Assembly (NCBI RefSeq): GCF_033101155.1
Contig: NZ_JAWMPX010000011.1
Span: forward strand, 1-64,000
Reading direction: 5' to 3'
Length of the DNA: 64,000 nt
DNA from: Tropicimonas sp033101155
GTDB lineage: Bacteria; Pseudomonadota; Alphaproteobacteria; Rhodobacterales; Rhodobacteraceae
This document shows positions 1-9,070 of the stretch, piece after piece. The notes beneath the pieces were generated by a model. It was not told where the DNA came from. It ran no database searches and was given only the letters and a program-made list of their open reading frames with translations. The position numbers were made by a program, and so were the translations under genes. How positions within the stretch are numbered: the first letter of the stretch is position 1; every line of letters begins with the position of its first letter.

Positions 1-449
1 GGGGGCATTCCAGTCACTTCCAGGTGCAGGAGCTAGTGTTCCAGGTTGTCGACCTTCTGTTCGAGGCGAAGGGGCAGGGTGGCACGCGGAGCTCGGATCA
101 TGTTCAGGACGTGCTGAACTTCATCGAGAGGAACCTGCACAAGCGCGTCACGTTGGAAAGGGCCGCCGATTTTGCCCATATCAGCCCCTGCTACCTGAGC
201 CGTCTGTTCCGTAAGGAGATGGACGCGAACTTCGTCTCCTACATACGGGAACGGCGCATCACGCGGGCCAAGGACCTTTTGGCCAGCAGTGACCTGCCAA
301 TCGGTAATATCGCACTCGACCTCTCCTTCAACGACGCGAACTATTTCTGCAAGGCGTTCAGGAAGGAAGTGGGCCTGTCCCCGTCGGAATACAGACGCAG
401 CATGTCAGATACGAAGGACCGCGACGGCCATTCGGCGCAGACACGGTGA
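1..449 (+). CDS. AraC-family transcriptional regulator, C-terminal part (start outside window)
   Basis: The reading frame is open from the first bases of the window, so the N-terminal sensory part lies upstream and is not seen. The visible end holds both helix-turn-helix units of an AraC/XylS DNA-binding domain: a first helix region around HISPCYLSRLFRKEM and the typical second signature near the end (FCKAFRKEVGLSPSEYRR). The internal GTG at 24 is not likely to be the true start. Target and ligand cannot be told. The next gene (LysR) is on the other strand and converges on it. Confidence 0.85.
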   Translation, partial: GHSSHFQVQELVFQVVDLLFEAKGQGGTRSSDHVQDVLNFIERNLHKRVTLERAADFAHISPCYLSRLFRKEMDANFVSYIRERRITRAKDLLASSDLPIGNIALDLSFNDANYFCKAFRKEVGLSPSEYRRSMSDTKDRDGHSAQTR

Positions 450-613
450 CGGGTCTTTCAAGAGCTGCAGGTCGGTTCGGGACGACCACATTAGGACGGG
501 ACACTCCGCTGTGCTTCACGCTGCGAGACAGAGACAGATCCATGGGGTTCCGGGGCGATTTCGATCCAGGTTGAGAGGATCAGAAGCTATTCCCGATCCA
601 TCCGATCGCTCTT

Positions 614-1531
614 TCAGGGCTCCGGATTGGCAGCCATGACCCGCCTTGCTGTTTCCTCGATCCGATCTCGCAGCCAGATATGGGCGGGGTCGTTCGTGCT
701 CCGTTGATGCCATGTCATGAAAATCGTCACGGGATCTGAGGGTTTGGGAAGTGGCGCCATGTCGAATTCGGCCAGCGCGGCGCGTTTCATGAGATCTATT
801 TCTGTTGCCAGCAAATTCGTGCCCCTGAGGAAGGCCGGCATCGCATTGAAGTTTGGCACGGAGACATGGGCGTCCCGGATCCGGGACGTGTCGATTCCGG
901 TCAGCGCCCGCAGGGAGGTTCCGCCATCCGGAAAACGAACCGTCAGGCGGTCTGCGGCGCAGTACTCCTCCCAGGTTCTCGGTGGCTTTCGTATCGAGCC
1001 GTCATAGAAGCACATCATGCGACCATGCAGGATCGCCTTTTGCAGGATGTCGGTGGTATCAGGTGGAAACGGGGTCAGGGCGAGGTGACATCTTGCGTCG
1101 CGCATCATGCCCGGCGCCGGGTGGCCGGAAGGAATGAACTCGAACGCGACGCTGATTCCCTCCTGCGTCAGGTCGCGCAGCAGACTGGGAAAGATCAGGT
1201 CGCGCTGCAGATCGTTTGCGGCGACGATAAATGACATTTCCTCTTCTCGCGGGTCGAACGGCCTCAGATCGGCGAGGCCCTGCAGGTCGTCGAGGATCGT
1301 CCGAACCCTGGGTTGCAGAGCCAGGGCGCGCTCCGTCGGCACCATCTTCTGACCGGAGCGAACGAAGAGCGGGTCGTCGAAGATGGCTCGGAGACGGCCG
1401 AGAGCATGGCTCACCGTGGATTGCTGCAACCCAAGCCGCAAGGCGGCCCCTGAGACCGAGCACTCCTCATGGATCTTCAGGAACGTGTTGAGCAGCTGCC
1501 AGTCAAGCGACGCGAAATCGATGTTTTTCAT
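614..1531 (-). CDS. LysR-family transcriptional regulator
   Basis: A 305-residue protein, normal for LysR regulators. The N-terminal winged HTH runs over about residues 5-64 (LNTFLKIHEECSVSGAALRL, then QQSTVSHALGRLRAIFDDPLF), followed by a periplasmic-binding-protein-like effector domain of the NodD/LinR type. The ATG at 1531 is chosen because the protein then begins directly before the HTH (MKNIDFASLDWQLL); the frame stays open upstream to 1630 but that extension is not HTH-like. It is divergent from the DUF1254 gene across 421 bases and could control it, which is inference. Confidence 0.88.
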   Translation of the reverse strand: MKNIDFASLDWQLLNTFLKIHEECSVSGAALRLGLQQSTVSHALGRLRAIFDDPLFVRSGQKMVPTERALALQPRVRTILDDLQGLADLRPFDPREEEMSFIVAANDLQRDLIFPSLLRDLTQEGISVAFEFIPSGHPAPGMMRDARCHLALTPFPPDTTDILQKAILHGRMMCFYDGSIRKPPRTWEEYCAADRLTVRFPDGGTSLRALTGIDTSRIRDAHVSVPNFNAMPAFLRGTNLLATEIDLMKRAALAEFDMAPLPKPSDPVTIFMTWHQRSTNDPAHIWLRDRIEETARRVMAANPEP

Positions 1532-1952
1532 ATCCACTATCGATACCCATCGATTGCACCGTGGCAAAGGGGGGCTAGGGTCGAAGCCGATGATGGGACG
1601 TTTTCTCCGCATGTCGGCATCGAATGGCAATCGGGCTTCGAGCGTTCCGGGGGCGGCGGCCCGAGAACACAGTGTCAGTGTTGTCTCGTTTGGCGGGTGA
1701 AAACGCGGATGTCACAAAGGGATTGAACTGAATTTGGCGCCACCGGACGGAGGGCCGCACGGTCCCATCGGGCTGTCATTCCCGCCAGCGCTCGGATCTT
1801 GCGCGGCGATCGATACGGCCTCGATGGAAAGTCGGGTGTCGAAATCTGAAGAAAAATGCGCTTGCCGACCGGCGGGCACTCGCCCTTCGGTTGTTTTGAG
1901 TTACAGTCATCAGGGGTTGCGCATTGCAGGCCCATCGGGAGGAGAAAAAAAC
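1532..1952. other. Intergenic region between divergent LysR and DUF1254 genes
   Basis: 421 bases with no convincing gene. It should hold the promoters of both flanking genes. Two copies of ATCGAT spaced by four bases (1539-1554) lie just upstream of the LysR start and form a short inverted repeat that could be an autoregulatory site, but this is weak. The Shine-Dalgarno of the downstream gene is at 1937-1944. Confidence 0.5.
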
Positions 1953-3518
1953 GTGATCTGGAAACTTTCGCGAGCGACAGCGCTGGCAGCAGCGGTCTGT
2001 GTCGCAGGTCTTGCCTCGGCGCAGGATGTACCAAGGATGGAAATGACGACGGAGTTCCCGGAAGGGATCACCACGCCGGACAATATCCAAACGCGGGTCG
2101 GGGAACTGAACTTCTTCGACGGTGTCCCGGATACGGAATCCGCGCAGAAGATCTACAACCTTCTGGACTTCACCCACGCCTATCAGACGGTTCTCGACGG
2201 GACCAAGATCGCGTCGATGGAAGGCCTGCGCACGGGTATCCTCGAGTTCGGACCCGCCAACACCACGGCCATCCTGTTCGAAGGCCTGATGGATTCGCGC
2301 GCGCTGTTCCTCACCGCCAACACCACCAGCGTCTACATGATGTCCTGGCTCGAACTCGGCGATGAACCGATGGTCATCGAGACGCCGCCGAATGTTCTCG
2401 GTTTTCTCAATGACGCCTGGTTCCGTTATGTGACCGACTTCGGAAATCTCGGACCGGATGAAGGGCAGGGGGGCAAGTTCCTGATCCTGCCGCCGGGACA
2501 TGAGGGCGACGTGCCGGAGGGCTATCATGTCGCGCAGACGAACACCTATGGGAACTGGGTCCTGTGGCGCGGCTACCAGGAGGATGGAACGACAGACAAG
2601 GCCGTTTCCCAGACCAAGGAGCGCTTCAAGATCTATCCGCTTTCGCAGGCCGAGAACCCGCCGGAGATGACCTTCGTCAATGTCTCGGGCAAGCTCTTCA
2701 ACACGATCCACCGGATGGATGTGGAGATCTTCGACGAGATCAACGCAGTGGTCCAGCGTGAGCCGCTGATGGGGGAACGTCCGGAGCTGTTGGGCCATCT
2801 CGCGGCCATCGGCATCGTCAAAGGGCAGGAGTTTGCGCCGGATTCGCGGATGCAGCCGATCCTGGAAGCCGCCGCCGCCGCAGGGGCCGTGACCGTCAAG
2901 ACCATCATTTCGAAACCGCGCGATGAGCGCTTCTACTGGTATCCCGGCGAAAGCTACTGGCAGACGGCCTTTCCCGGCGGTGCCTATACCTGGGAGATCG
3001 ACGGTGTGACGGTCCATGATATCCGGGCGGCCTTCCATTTCTATGCAACCGGCGTGACACCGGCGATGGCGTTGAAAGCGGTTGGCAAGGGGTCGCAATA
3101 CGCCTTCACCTATCGGGATTCGAACGGAAATCCGCTGGATGGTGGCAAGACCTACAAGGTGAACGTCCCCGCCGATGTCCCGGCCGAGGATTTCTGGTCC
3201 TTCACGCTCTACGACAACCAGACCCGGTCGATGCTGCAGACCGATGATCAATTCCCGGCCATTGGCAGCAATGACAGCGACGTGGTCCAGAACGAGGATG
3301 GATCCTACGATATCTATTTCGCGCCCGAAGCTCCGGAAGGCAAGGAAAGCAACTGGGTTCAGACAGTGCCGGGAAAGGGCTGGAACACGATCTTCCGGCT
3401 CTATGGTCCGCTTGAGCCCTGGTTCGATCAGACCTGGCGCCCGGGCGATATCGAACTGATGAGCTTTGCGAGCAGCGGGGACGAGTGCAACTGTGGTGGC
3501 GCCGAAGCCAAGCAGTGA
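1953..3518 (+). CDS. Secreted DUF1254/DUF1214 domain protein
   Basis: A 521-residue exported protein. The GTG at 1953 is taken as start because GGGAGGAG (1937-1944) lies eight bases before it and the next 25 residues form a clear signal peptide (basic start, Ala/Val-rich core, LASAQD cleavage). The order DUF1254 (about residues 60-190) then DUF1214 near the C-terminus matches the COG5361 family. Motifs such as the YYWYPGESYWQTAFPGG-like stretch (around residues 325-345) and SFTLYDNQTRSML fit that family, whose biochemical role is unknown to me. The gene stands alone and is divergent from a LysR regulator. Confidence 0.88.
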   Translation: MIWKLSRATALAAAVCVAGLASAQDVPRMEMTTEFPEGITTPDNIQTRVGELNFFDGVPDTESAQKIYNLLDFTHAYQTVLDGTKIASMEGLRTGILEFGPANTTAILFEGLMDSRALFLTANTTSVYMMSWLELGDEPMVIETPPNVLGFLNDAWFRYVTDFGNLGPDEGQGGKFLILPPGHEGDVPEGYHVAQTNTYGNWVLWRGYQEDGTTDKAVSQTKERFKIYPLSQAENPPEMTFVNVSGKLFNTIHRMDVEIFDEINAVVQREPLMGERPELLGHLAAIGIVKGQEFAPDSRMQPILEAAAAAGAVTVKTIISKPRDERFYWYPGESYWQTAFPGGAYTWEIDGVTVHDIRAAFHFYATGVTPAMALKAVGKGSQYAFTYRDSNGNPLDGGKTYKVNVPADVPAEDFWSFTLYDNQTRSMLQTDDQFPAIGSNDSDVVQNEDGSYDIYFAPEAPEGKESNWVQTVPGKGWNTIFRLYGPLEPWFDQTWRPGDIELMSFASSGDECNCGGAEAKQ

Positions 3519-3531
3519 TCGACAAAATCGT

Positions 3532-3556
3532 TTGGAGCGGCCTCGGGCGGCTCCAA
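3532..3556 (+). terminator. Possible hairpin after the DUF1254 gene
   Basis: TTGGAGC (3532-3538) and GCTCCAA (3550-3556) are perfect inverted repeats 13 bases after the stop codon. No run of T follows, so it is only a weak candidate for an intrinsic terminator. Confidence 0.35.
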
Positions 3557-3724
3557 GCCCTTCTGAAACCTTGGATCGGGCGTTCGTGCATTTTCTGCCG
3601 AGCGCCCGCTCTCTAGCCGGGGGGGATTACGGCAGTTCTATTGCTCGCGAGCTCCTTCCGAGGGACGGCGCGAGCACAGGGGCCATCATGAGGCAAACCG
3701 GCGGTTGCCGATGCCACACGCACG

Positions 3725-4555
3725 TCACCGCACATGCAGCCGAGCTTTGATGTACTCCCTGAAGTACTTCACGAAATCCAAATGAGATCCCCCGTAATAC
3801 CCACGCCATTGTTGACCCAGAAAGACATCGGCGTCTTCCATGTATCCGTTGCCACCATGCGGAAATGCAGTGAGTTCTCCAAAAACAGGGCCATCGGTCG
3901 ATGCGTATAAATCCACACGCACAAAGGAGTTCATATGGGCTGAAATCTTCTTCGCCATGCGCAACATCTCATCAAAGTATGAAGGCAGTTCAATTTCTTC
4001 CTTGCAGTGCCTTTGAGTGGAGATGAACCGATATTCGAACGGGCTGCGATCTTCCTTCAAAAACCAGTGTCTATTCTTGGTCTGATCTTTCCTGTGATTC
4101 CGTTCGACGATATGGATGAAGGCACACCGGCTGCCGAAGTTGTAAAACTTGAAATCACGCGGAAGCCCCCTCCTGTTGGAATAATCGGTGACAAGCTCCT
4201 CCACGATAACCTTGGAGTTGGTGATCACTTCATGCTTCACAAAGCTTTCTAGAATCTGCTTCCGGGTGACCGGTTGGTTGTCCAGAATTTCCCAACCATC
4301 CTTGATACAGAAAACACCGCGGTTCCCATTGCCATTGACGGGTTTGACAACACAGGAACGTGGGAGGTCTTCAACTTCGGGCAGGTCGTCGATAGAATCG
4401 AACCTGAAATACACCTCTGGTCCCTGCAGGCCGAACTTGGAAACAAATTGGCGGCCAGCTTCCTTGTTGAAGAATGGCTTCATCCAGTTCTGCGGAGTTC
4501 TTCTCCTCAGTTCCCGTATGGACTGAATTTGGTCGGACAGCTTTAGCTCGGGCAT
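3725..4555 (-). CDS. TupA-like ATP-grasp protein (surface glycan/peptide ligase type)
   Basis: A 276-residue protein. Visible ATP-grasp elements are CVVKPVNGNGNRGVFCIKDG (about residues 68-87, nucleotide-binding Lys and glycine-rich loop), VIVEELVTD, and the C-terminal VRVDLYA...GELTAFPHGG, the last being typical of TupA-like ATP-grasp proteins found in polysaccharide or teichuronopeptide biosynthesis. No other glycan gene is next to it. Base composition is visibly lower in G+C (about half) than the flanking genes (about 65 percent), which suggests horizontal acquisition. The enzyme's real acceptor is unknown. Confidence 0.75.
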   Translation of the reverse strand: MPELKLSDQIQSIRELRRRTPQNWMKPFFNKEAGRQFVSKFGLQGPEVYFRFDSIDDLPEVEDLPRSCVVKPVNGNGNRGVFCIKDGWEILDNQPVTRKQILESFVKHEVITNSKVIVEELVTDYSNRRGLPRDFKFYNFGSRCAFIHIVERNHRKDQTKNRHWFLKEDRSPFEYRFISTQRHCKEEIELPSYFDEMLRMAKKISAHMNSFVRVDLYASTDGPVFGELTAFPHGGNGYMEDADVFLGQQWRGYYGGSHLDFVKYFREYIKARLHVR

Positions 4556-4783
4556 TGAAGATCCTTGTCACATCCCGCAGGTCGTTGGGCCGTTTCTTTA
4601 ACAGCATTGGATTGTTTTTGAACCCTTTTTCACGGCGTTCCAAGGGCGGCTTGCCATTTGCCGCAAACGGCTGTCAACGTCATCCAAAGGCTGCGATCCA
4701 CGCAACCTCCTGGTCCGATTCCGGCGACCCCCTCTCTCTTGACAGGGCATCCGCGACCTCCGCAAGTTGCACGCCGGGGCCTC

Positions 4784-7468
4784 CTATCTCCGCAGCCCGC
4801 CACCTCTGCCGCCGCCGCTCGGCCTGCTTCCAGACGGGCGCGACCGCTGCGGGCTGGCCTTCCTTGGGGCGGATTTCTGCATCGATCGCTGGTTCGCCTT
4901 TTGGCGTGCCTGGCTGTCCCGCTGCACGTTGGACGGCGCCCGTTGTTTGGTTTGTGGCCTGCTTTGCTGCGTGCGTGCAGGCGCTTTCGCTGCGGGTTGC
5001 GTCGAAGGTCGGTTCACCTGCGGAAGGTTGGATGGTTTTCGGGTCGGTGTATTCCCGGTCGCCGGGCGATTTGCGCCGGTTGCGGGGCGGTCTGCGCCAG
5101 CCGCAGGGCGGTTTGTGCCAGCCGCGGGTTGGTTCGGTCGGGATCCTGCAGGCCTGTTTTGAATGGCGCCAGCAGCCACGCCAGCCGCGGCCCCCGCTGC
5201 AGCCGCACCGCCTGCGCGGTCCTGCAGGGCAGATGCACCACCTGCGCGGTCCTGAAGGGCCGAGGCGCGGTCCGATCCACGGATTTCGCTCCGTTCGGGC
5301 GGAGCGACTCCACCCCAGCCGTCACCATCCCATTTCTGCCATTCGTCCCCGGATTTGCGGTAGACGCTGCCGTCGTTTCCGGCGAGCACGTTTCCACGGC
5401 GACCGGAGACCGCGAAACCGGTCCCCTTGGTGCTGTCCCACTTCACGCCACGGCCCTTGTCCGTCGATCCGCCGGAGATCTTTCCGACCTCCGGACCCTT
5501 GCGAATGACGGCCGATCCCCAGCTTCCATAAGCGCCGTTGCCGCCCCGCGCGACCACGCCGGCCTTGTTCGCCGGAGAGCCCGCAGCGATGAAGCCACGC
5601 TGGCCGTTATCGCCCCAGGCGCGTGCGCCGCGTGCGTAGTTTCCATTGGTCGGGTTGAAGACCGACGTTGCGGCCAGTCCGCGATAGGGGCCGTAGCCAT
5701 AGCCGTATCGACCATATGCGCCCCGGGCCGGGTTGTAATAGGCGCGCGAGCCGAACGTGATCGGGCGCGGGTAATACACGGGATAGCGGCTGTACCGGTA
5801 GTACGGACGATAGCGCCAGCCGGTGCCGTAGACCAGAACGCCCCAGGCGAGGAAGGACCACCAGTACCCCGGATGGTAGCGGTAGTAGACGCGCATCGGG
5901 CTGCTCTCGTAGATGCGGACATAGGTGGTGTTGTAGGCCGAGGAGCTGGGCGGAATCTCGTAGATTGCCTCGGGCACGCTCTCGGCGATCTCCCACGGTC
6001 CTTCCGGCGAGCTGGACGTGAACCAGATGCCGTCGAGGATCAGGAAATAGGCCGCACCGACCTGTATCACCTGGCTTTCGGTGTTGGCCGCAAGCTTGAG
6101 ATCGGTTTCTTCGATCGGCTCGAAGACCGGCTCGCCATCATAGACAACCGTCGGCATCTCGATCATGTCGCGGCTGACTTCGACCACCTCCGGGATGGAC
6201 GCCCGCAGCCTTGCCTCCTTGGCCTCCGACGTATCGGGAACGGAGGCGCGCACGGAGTAATACGGAACGTCATCCGGAATAGCGAGGAAGTCCGCCGGGA
6301 GGTCTTCGGTCGCGAAAGTCCATGGCCCATCCAGTGACGGCGCGCTGAACCAGCGCCCGGAGACAAGGTAGTAATACACGCCCGAGGACTTGAGCCGGAA
6401 CACGTCCGATTCCGAGTTTGACATCCATTCCAGATCTCCGCCCGGGACATCTTCGTAAACCGGCGGGCCATCGCTGTTGATCAGTTCGGCCGGCGCATCG
6501 GCATAGAACACCTCCGGGGTGGCGTCGTCATAGGGGGTGCCCGGCACGGCCGCCTTCGCGTCGTCCCAGGAGCCGTCATCCGGCAGCGCGGACAGGGCCT
6601 CGGGAAGCTCTTGCGTCGCCTCCCAGGGGCCTGTGATCTCGGCGGCCGTGAGCCAATGTGTTTCGTCGCGGAGATAGAGCGTGCCGTCGGTGCGAAACAG
6701 GTCCCAGTTGGTATTGACGACGAATTCCGCCGTCGATGTGCCGCCAACCGGTGCGAAGACGGGCTCGCCATCGGTCATCAGCAACCGCGACGGACCGTCG
6801 GAGATGAAGACGGTCGGGGCATCGAAGGTCAGGCCATCAACATCCGTCTGTTCATCGATATCCGCCAGTTTCGCCGCGACCCGTTCGGTTGGCACAAGGA
6901 TCTCGCCTGTTGGCAGAAGGTCGCCCACATCGACAGACAGGGCGCTCACTGCCTCTCGGCCCAAGGTGCCGAAATCCACCCGCGAAATGGTCGGGTCGGA
7001 CATGGCAACGGCATCCGGATCGTCGGTGCGGCGCAGTTTGACGGCAAGCCCGATGACGCCGAAGACGGGTTCCGCCTCGGCCGAACGGTAATACTCGGCC
7101 GCGATCAGAGCTTCGAGATTCTCGACCGAGTCCCATTCGGAATATTGCGGCTCGTGCAGGACGATGAAGCTGCCATCGGACAGGTCAAACGCGCGCGGCC
7201 AGCCAAGGTCGTCTTCCGCCTCGGCCAATTGCAGGTATTTGCCACTGGAAAAGCCTGTCTGGCCCTCGAATTCGACCGCGCACCAGCTTCCGGACTCGTC
7301 ACAATCGGACAGGTCGACCTCTGCGCCCTCCGGGATGGTTCCGATTGTCCCGTAGGATGTGCCGGGTCCGGAGCGAAAATTGACGTTCGCGGTGGTGAAT
7401 GCGGGCTGCGAGAACACCGACGTTGTTGTCAGGACGACAATCATTCCGGAAGCAACAAATCTCTGCAC
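4784..7468 (-). CDS. Large secreted SH3/repeat protein with basic, low-complexity tail
   Basis: Start taken as GTG at 7468 because an AAAGGAC Shine-Dalgarno lies just before it and a signal peptide (VASGMIVVLTTTSVFSQPA) follows, giving 894 residues. Next comes a bacterial SH3 domain (NVNFRSGPGTSYGTIGTIPEG...GFSSGKYLQL, about residues 25-80). The middle holds three copies, about 105 residues apart, of a unit containing W-F/L-T/S...GPW (HWLTAAEITGPW, RWFSAPSLDGPW, IWFTSSSPEGPW). A Tyr/Gly/Arg-rich part follows, then tandem ASALQDRAGG and RPAAG repeats and a strongly basic Pro/Arg/Ser-rich end. It is probably an envelope or surface-associated protein that binds glycan or acidic polymer; function is unknown. 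Confidence 0.75.
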   Translation of the reverse strand: MQRFVASGMIVVLTTTSVFSQPAFTTANVNFRSGPGTSYGTIGTIPEGAEVDLSDCDESGSWCAVEFEGQTGFSSGKYLQLAEAEDDLGWPRAFDLSDGSFIVLHEPQYSEWDSVENLEALIAAEYYRSAEAEPVFGVIGLAVKLRRTDDPDAVAMSDPTISRVDFGTLGREAVSALSVDVGDLLPTGEILVPTERVAAKLADIDEQTDVDGLTFDAPTVFISDGPSRLLMTDGEPVFAPVGGTSTAEFVVNTNWDLFRTDGTLYLRDETHWLTAAEITGPWEATQELPEALSALPDDGSWDDAKAAVPGTPYDDATPEVFYADAPAELINSDGPPVYEDVPGGDLEWMSNSESDVFRLKSSGVYYYLVSGRWFSAPSLDGPWTFATEDLPADFLAIPDDVPYYSVRASVPDTSEAKEARLRASIPEVVEVSRDMIEMPTVVYDGEPVFEPIEETDLKLAANTESQVIQVGAAYFLILDGIWFTSSSPEGPWEIAESVPEAIYEIPPSSSAYNTTYVRIYESSPMRVYYRYHPGYWWSFLAWGVLVYGTGWRYRPYYRYSRYPVYYPRPITFGSRAYYNPARGAYGRYGYGYGPYRGLAATSVFNPTNGNYARGARAWGDNGQRGFIAAGSPANKAGVVARGGNGAYGSWGSAVIRKGPEVGKISGGSTDKGRGVKWDSTKGTGFAVSGRRGNVLAGNDGSVYRKSGDEWQKWDGDGWGGVAPPERSEIRGSDRASALQDRAGGASALQDRAGGAAAAGAAAGVAAGAIQNRPAGSRPNQPAAGTNRPAAGADRPATGANRPATGNTPTRKPSNLPQVNRPSTQPAAKAPARTQQSRPQTKQRAPSNVQRDSQARQKANQRSMQKSAPRKASPQRSRPSGSRPSGGGRGGGLRR
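5048..5131 (-). repeat. Four tandem 21-bp units coding heptapeptides
   Basis: The frame reads QPAAGTN, RPAAGAD, RPATGAN, RPATGNT in a row, that is four imperfect 21-base repeats inside the secreted SH3 protein gene. Such repeats can change in number between strains. Confidence 0.8.
5210..5269 (-). repeat. Two tandem 30-bp units coding ASALQDRAGG
   Basis: Two adjacent near-identical 30-base units, each containing CCTGCGCGGTCCTG, encode the decapeptide ASALQDRAGG twice in the SH3 protein gene. Confidence 0.8.
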
Positions 7469-8080
7469 GAATTGTCCTTTCTGGGCTTTGAAGGCACGAA
7501 AGGCCTCCGGTGGTTCGGCTCCGAAAGAGTCGCCGGGGCCCTGTTCAGGATGGGCCCGGTCGGCGCGAGTCGTCGCGCCCACAGGTCCTGAAATGGCCTT
7601 TGAAATCACATCACCCGCCTTCGGCTTAAAAAACAAGTGCAGATATTTCCAATCGGGCACGTCATCATGTCGACCACTCGGCACGCAGTGCGGCAACTCG
7701 ATCTTGATAGCCCCAGCTCCACAGCCGGTTGAAACACCGGTCCTGTCGCGCAGCGACCCGGTGGCGGGCCTTGACTGTGCCAGAGCGGCGCTCGCCATTT
7801 GCGGGCCGATCATCCGTCCCGAATTGAGCCAGTGCGGGAGATCGAGCGTCTTCTCGAATTCAACGACAATGCTGGCTCCCGGCGTGCCCCTTGCACGGGG
7901 GGGAGGACCATGACGTCTGTCCTGAATAAGACGGGGTCGTGTGGGGCGGGGTGCGTCATCCGGGCCTATGGTTGGCGACATGCCATCTCTTGACATATGA
8001 CTTATGTCATAAGATAAGACTCCTGCGCTTTCCAGAGCGACTTTGCCGGCGGGAGGAGCCGGCTAACGGAGGAACCCAAC
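7469..8080. other. Intergenic region between divergent SH3 protein gene and tctC
   Basis: 612 bases without a convincing gene. The right end carries the tctC promoter and operator described separately (7990-8018). The left part is the upstream region of the SH3 protein gene; open frames in it have no recognisable features. Confidence 0.5.
7990..8018 (+). promoter_or_regulatory. Putative tctC promoter with inverted-repeat operator in the spacer
   Basis: TTGACA (7990-7995) and GATAAG (8013-8018) are 17 bases apart and resemble sigma-70 -35 and -10 boxes. The spacer contains the perfect inverted repeat TATGAC-TTAT-GTCATA (7996-8011). An FCD GntR regulator is encoded in the same operon (11919-12668) and is the obvious candidate to bind here and repress the operon until its ligand appears. 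The binding is inferred. Confidence 0.6.
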
Positions 8081-9058
8081 ATGAAAAATGCAATCGTCGC
8101 CGTCTCGGCGGGCGTATTCGCACTCTGTGGCCTGGCCGGTGCGGCACAGGCAGAATGGCCCGAACGGGCCGTCACGATCGTTGTTCCATGGTCCGCGGGC
8201 GGCGGAACCGACGCAACGGCACGCACCCTGGCCCAACAGCTCGAAGAGCGCTTCGGCCAGCCCTTCAACGTCGTCAACCGCACCGGCGGCGGCGGCCTTG
8301 TGGGCCATATCACTATCGCCAACGCCCCGGCCGACGGCTACACGCTGGGCGTCATCACCATCGAGACGACGATGTACAAGGCGCAGGGCATCCCCGGCGC
8401 AGAACCTGAAAACTACACCCTGATCGGTCGCTTCAACGCCGATCCGATCGGCATCAATGTCCGCGCCGACGCGCCCTACGAGACGGTCGAGGATCTTGTC
8501 GAATACGTGAAGGCCAATCCCGGCGAGATCAAGGCGTCCGGCGCCAATCGCGGTGGTCTCTCGCACCTAGCCTGGGTCGGGTTGCTCAAGGAACTGGGAA
8601 GCGACACCGAGGCCAGCCCCTGGGTCGCATCCGCAGGTTCCTCTCCCGCGATGCAACAGCTCGCCGCTGGCGCCATCGACGTCGTTTCCACCTCGCCCGC
8701 CGAGGCGCGTACATTGGTCGAGGCCGGCGAAGCCAAGACACTTGCGGTGATCTCCGGTGAACGGACCGAAGTCTTCCCCGACCTTCCGACGACCGACGAG
8801 GTCTTCGGCATCAAATGGTCGCCGTTGCCGTTCCGCGGCCTCGCCGGTCCCGCTGATCTGCCCGAGGAAGTGACCTCGACGCTGTCGAGCGCGCTGGCGG
8901 AGATCACGGCCGATCCGGACTTCAAGGAGTTCATGGCCTCGCGCGGCTTCTCGGTCGCCTACCAGGACGCCGCCACCTTCACGGACACCGTCATGACCTC
9001 CCGCACCGGGCTGGTCGAGGCGATGAAGGCCGTCGGCCTGGCCGTCGAAGAGAAGTGA
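8081..9058 (+). CDS. tctC: Tripartite tricarboxylate transporter substrate-binding protein (TctC family)
   Basis: A 325-residue periplasmic binding protein. The signal peptide ends at AQAEWP; the next residues RAVTIVVPWSAGGGTDATAR are the classic TctC/Bug signature that contacts a carboxylate ligand, followed by VNRTGGGGLVG. It is followed directly by tctB and tctA and captures an organic acid for the two membrane subunits. The co-transcribed dehydrogenase and RraA-type aldolase hint at a hydroxy- or oxo-acid rather than citrate, which is inference. Confidence 0.95.
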   Translation: MKNAIVAVSAGVFALCGLAGAAQAEWPERAVTIVVPWSAGGGTDATARTLAQQLEERFGQPFNVVNRTGGGGLVGHITIANAPADGYTLGVITIETTMYKAQGIPGAEPENYTLIGRFNADPIGINVRADAPYETVEDLVEYVKANPGEIKASGANRGGLSHLAWVGLLKELGSDTEASPWVASAGSSPAMQQLAAGAIDVVSTSPAEARTLVEAGEAKTLAVISGERTEVFPDLPTTDEVFGIKWSPLPFRGLAGPADLPEEVTSTLSSALAEITADPDFKEFMASRGFSVAYQDAATFTDTVMTSRTGLVEAMKAVGLAVEEK

Positions 9059-9070
9059 CGGGAGGGCGCC

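Noticed and set aside
5048..5269. Direct repeats as CRISPR or mobile element ends
   Set aside because: They are in-frame coding repeats inside the secreted protein gene.
4658..6337. Plus-strand open frame of about 559 codons opposite the SH3 protein gene
   Set aside because: Arg-rich low-complexity shadow; the minus-strand frame has signal peptide, SH3 domain and repeats.
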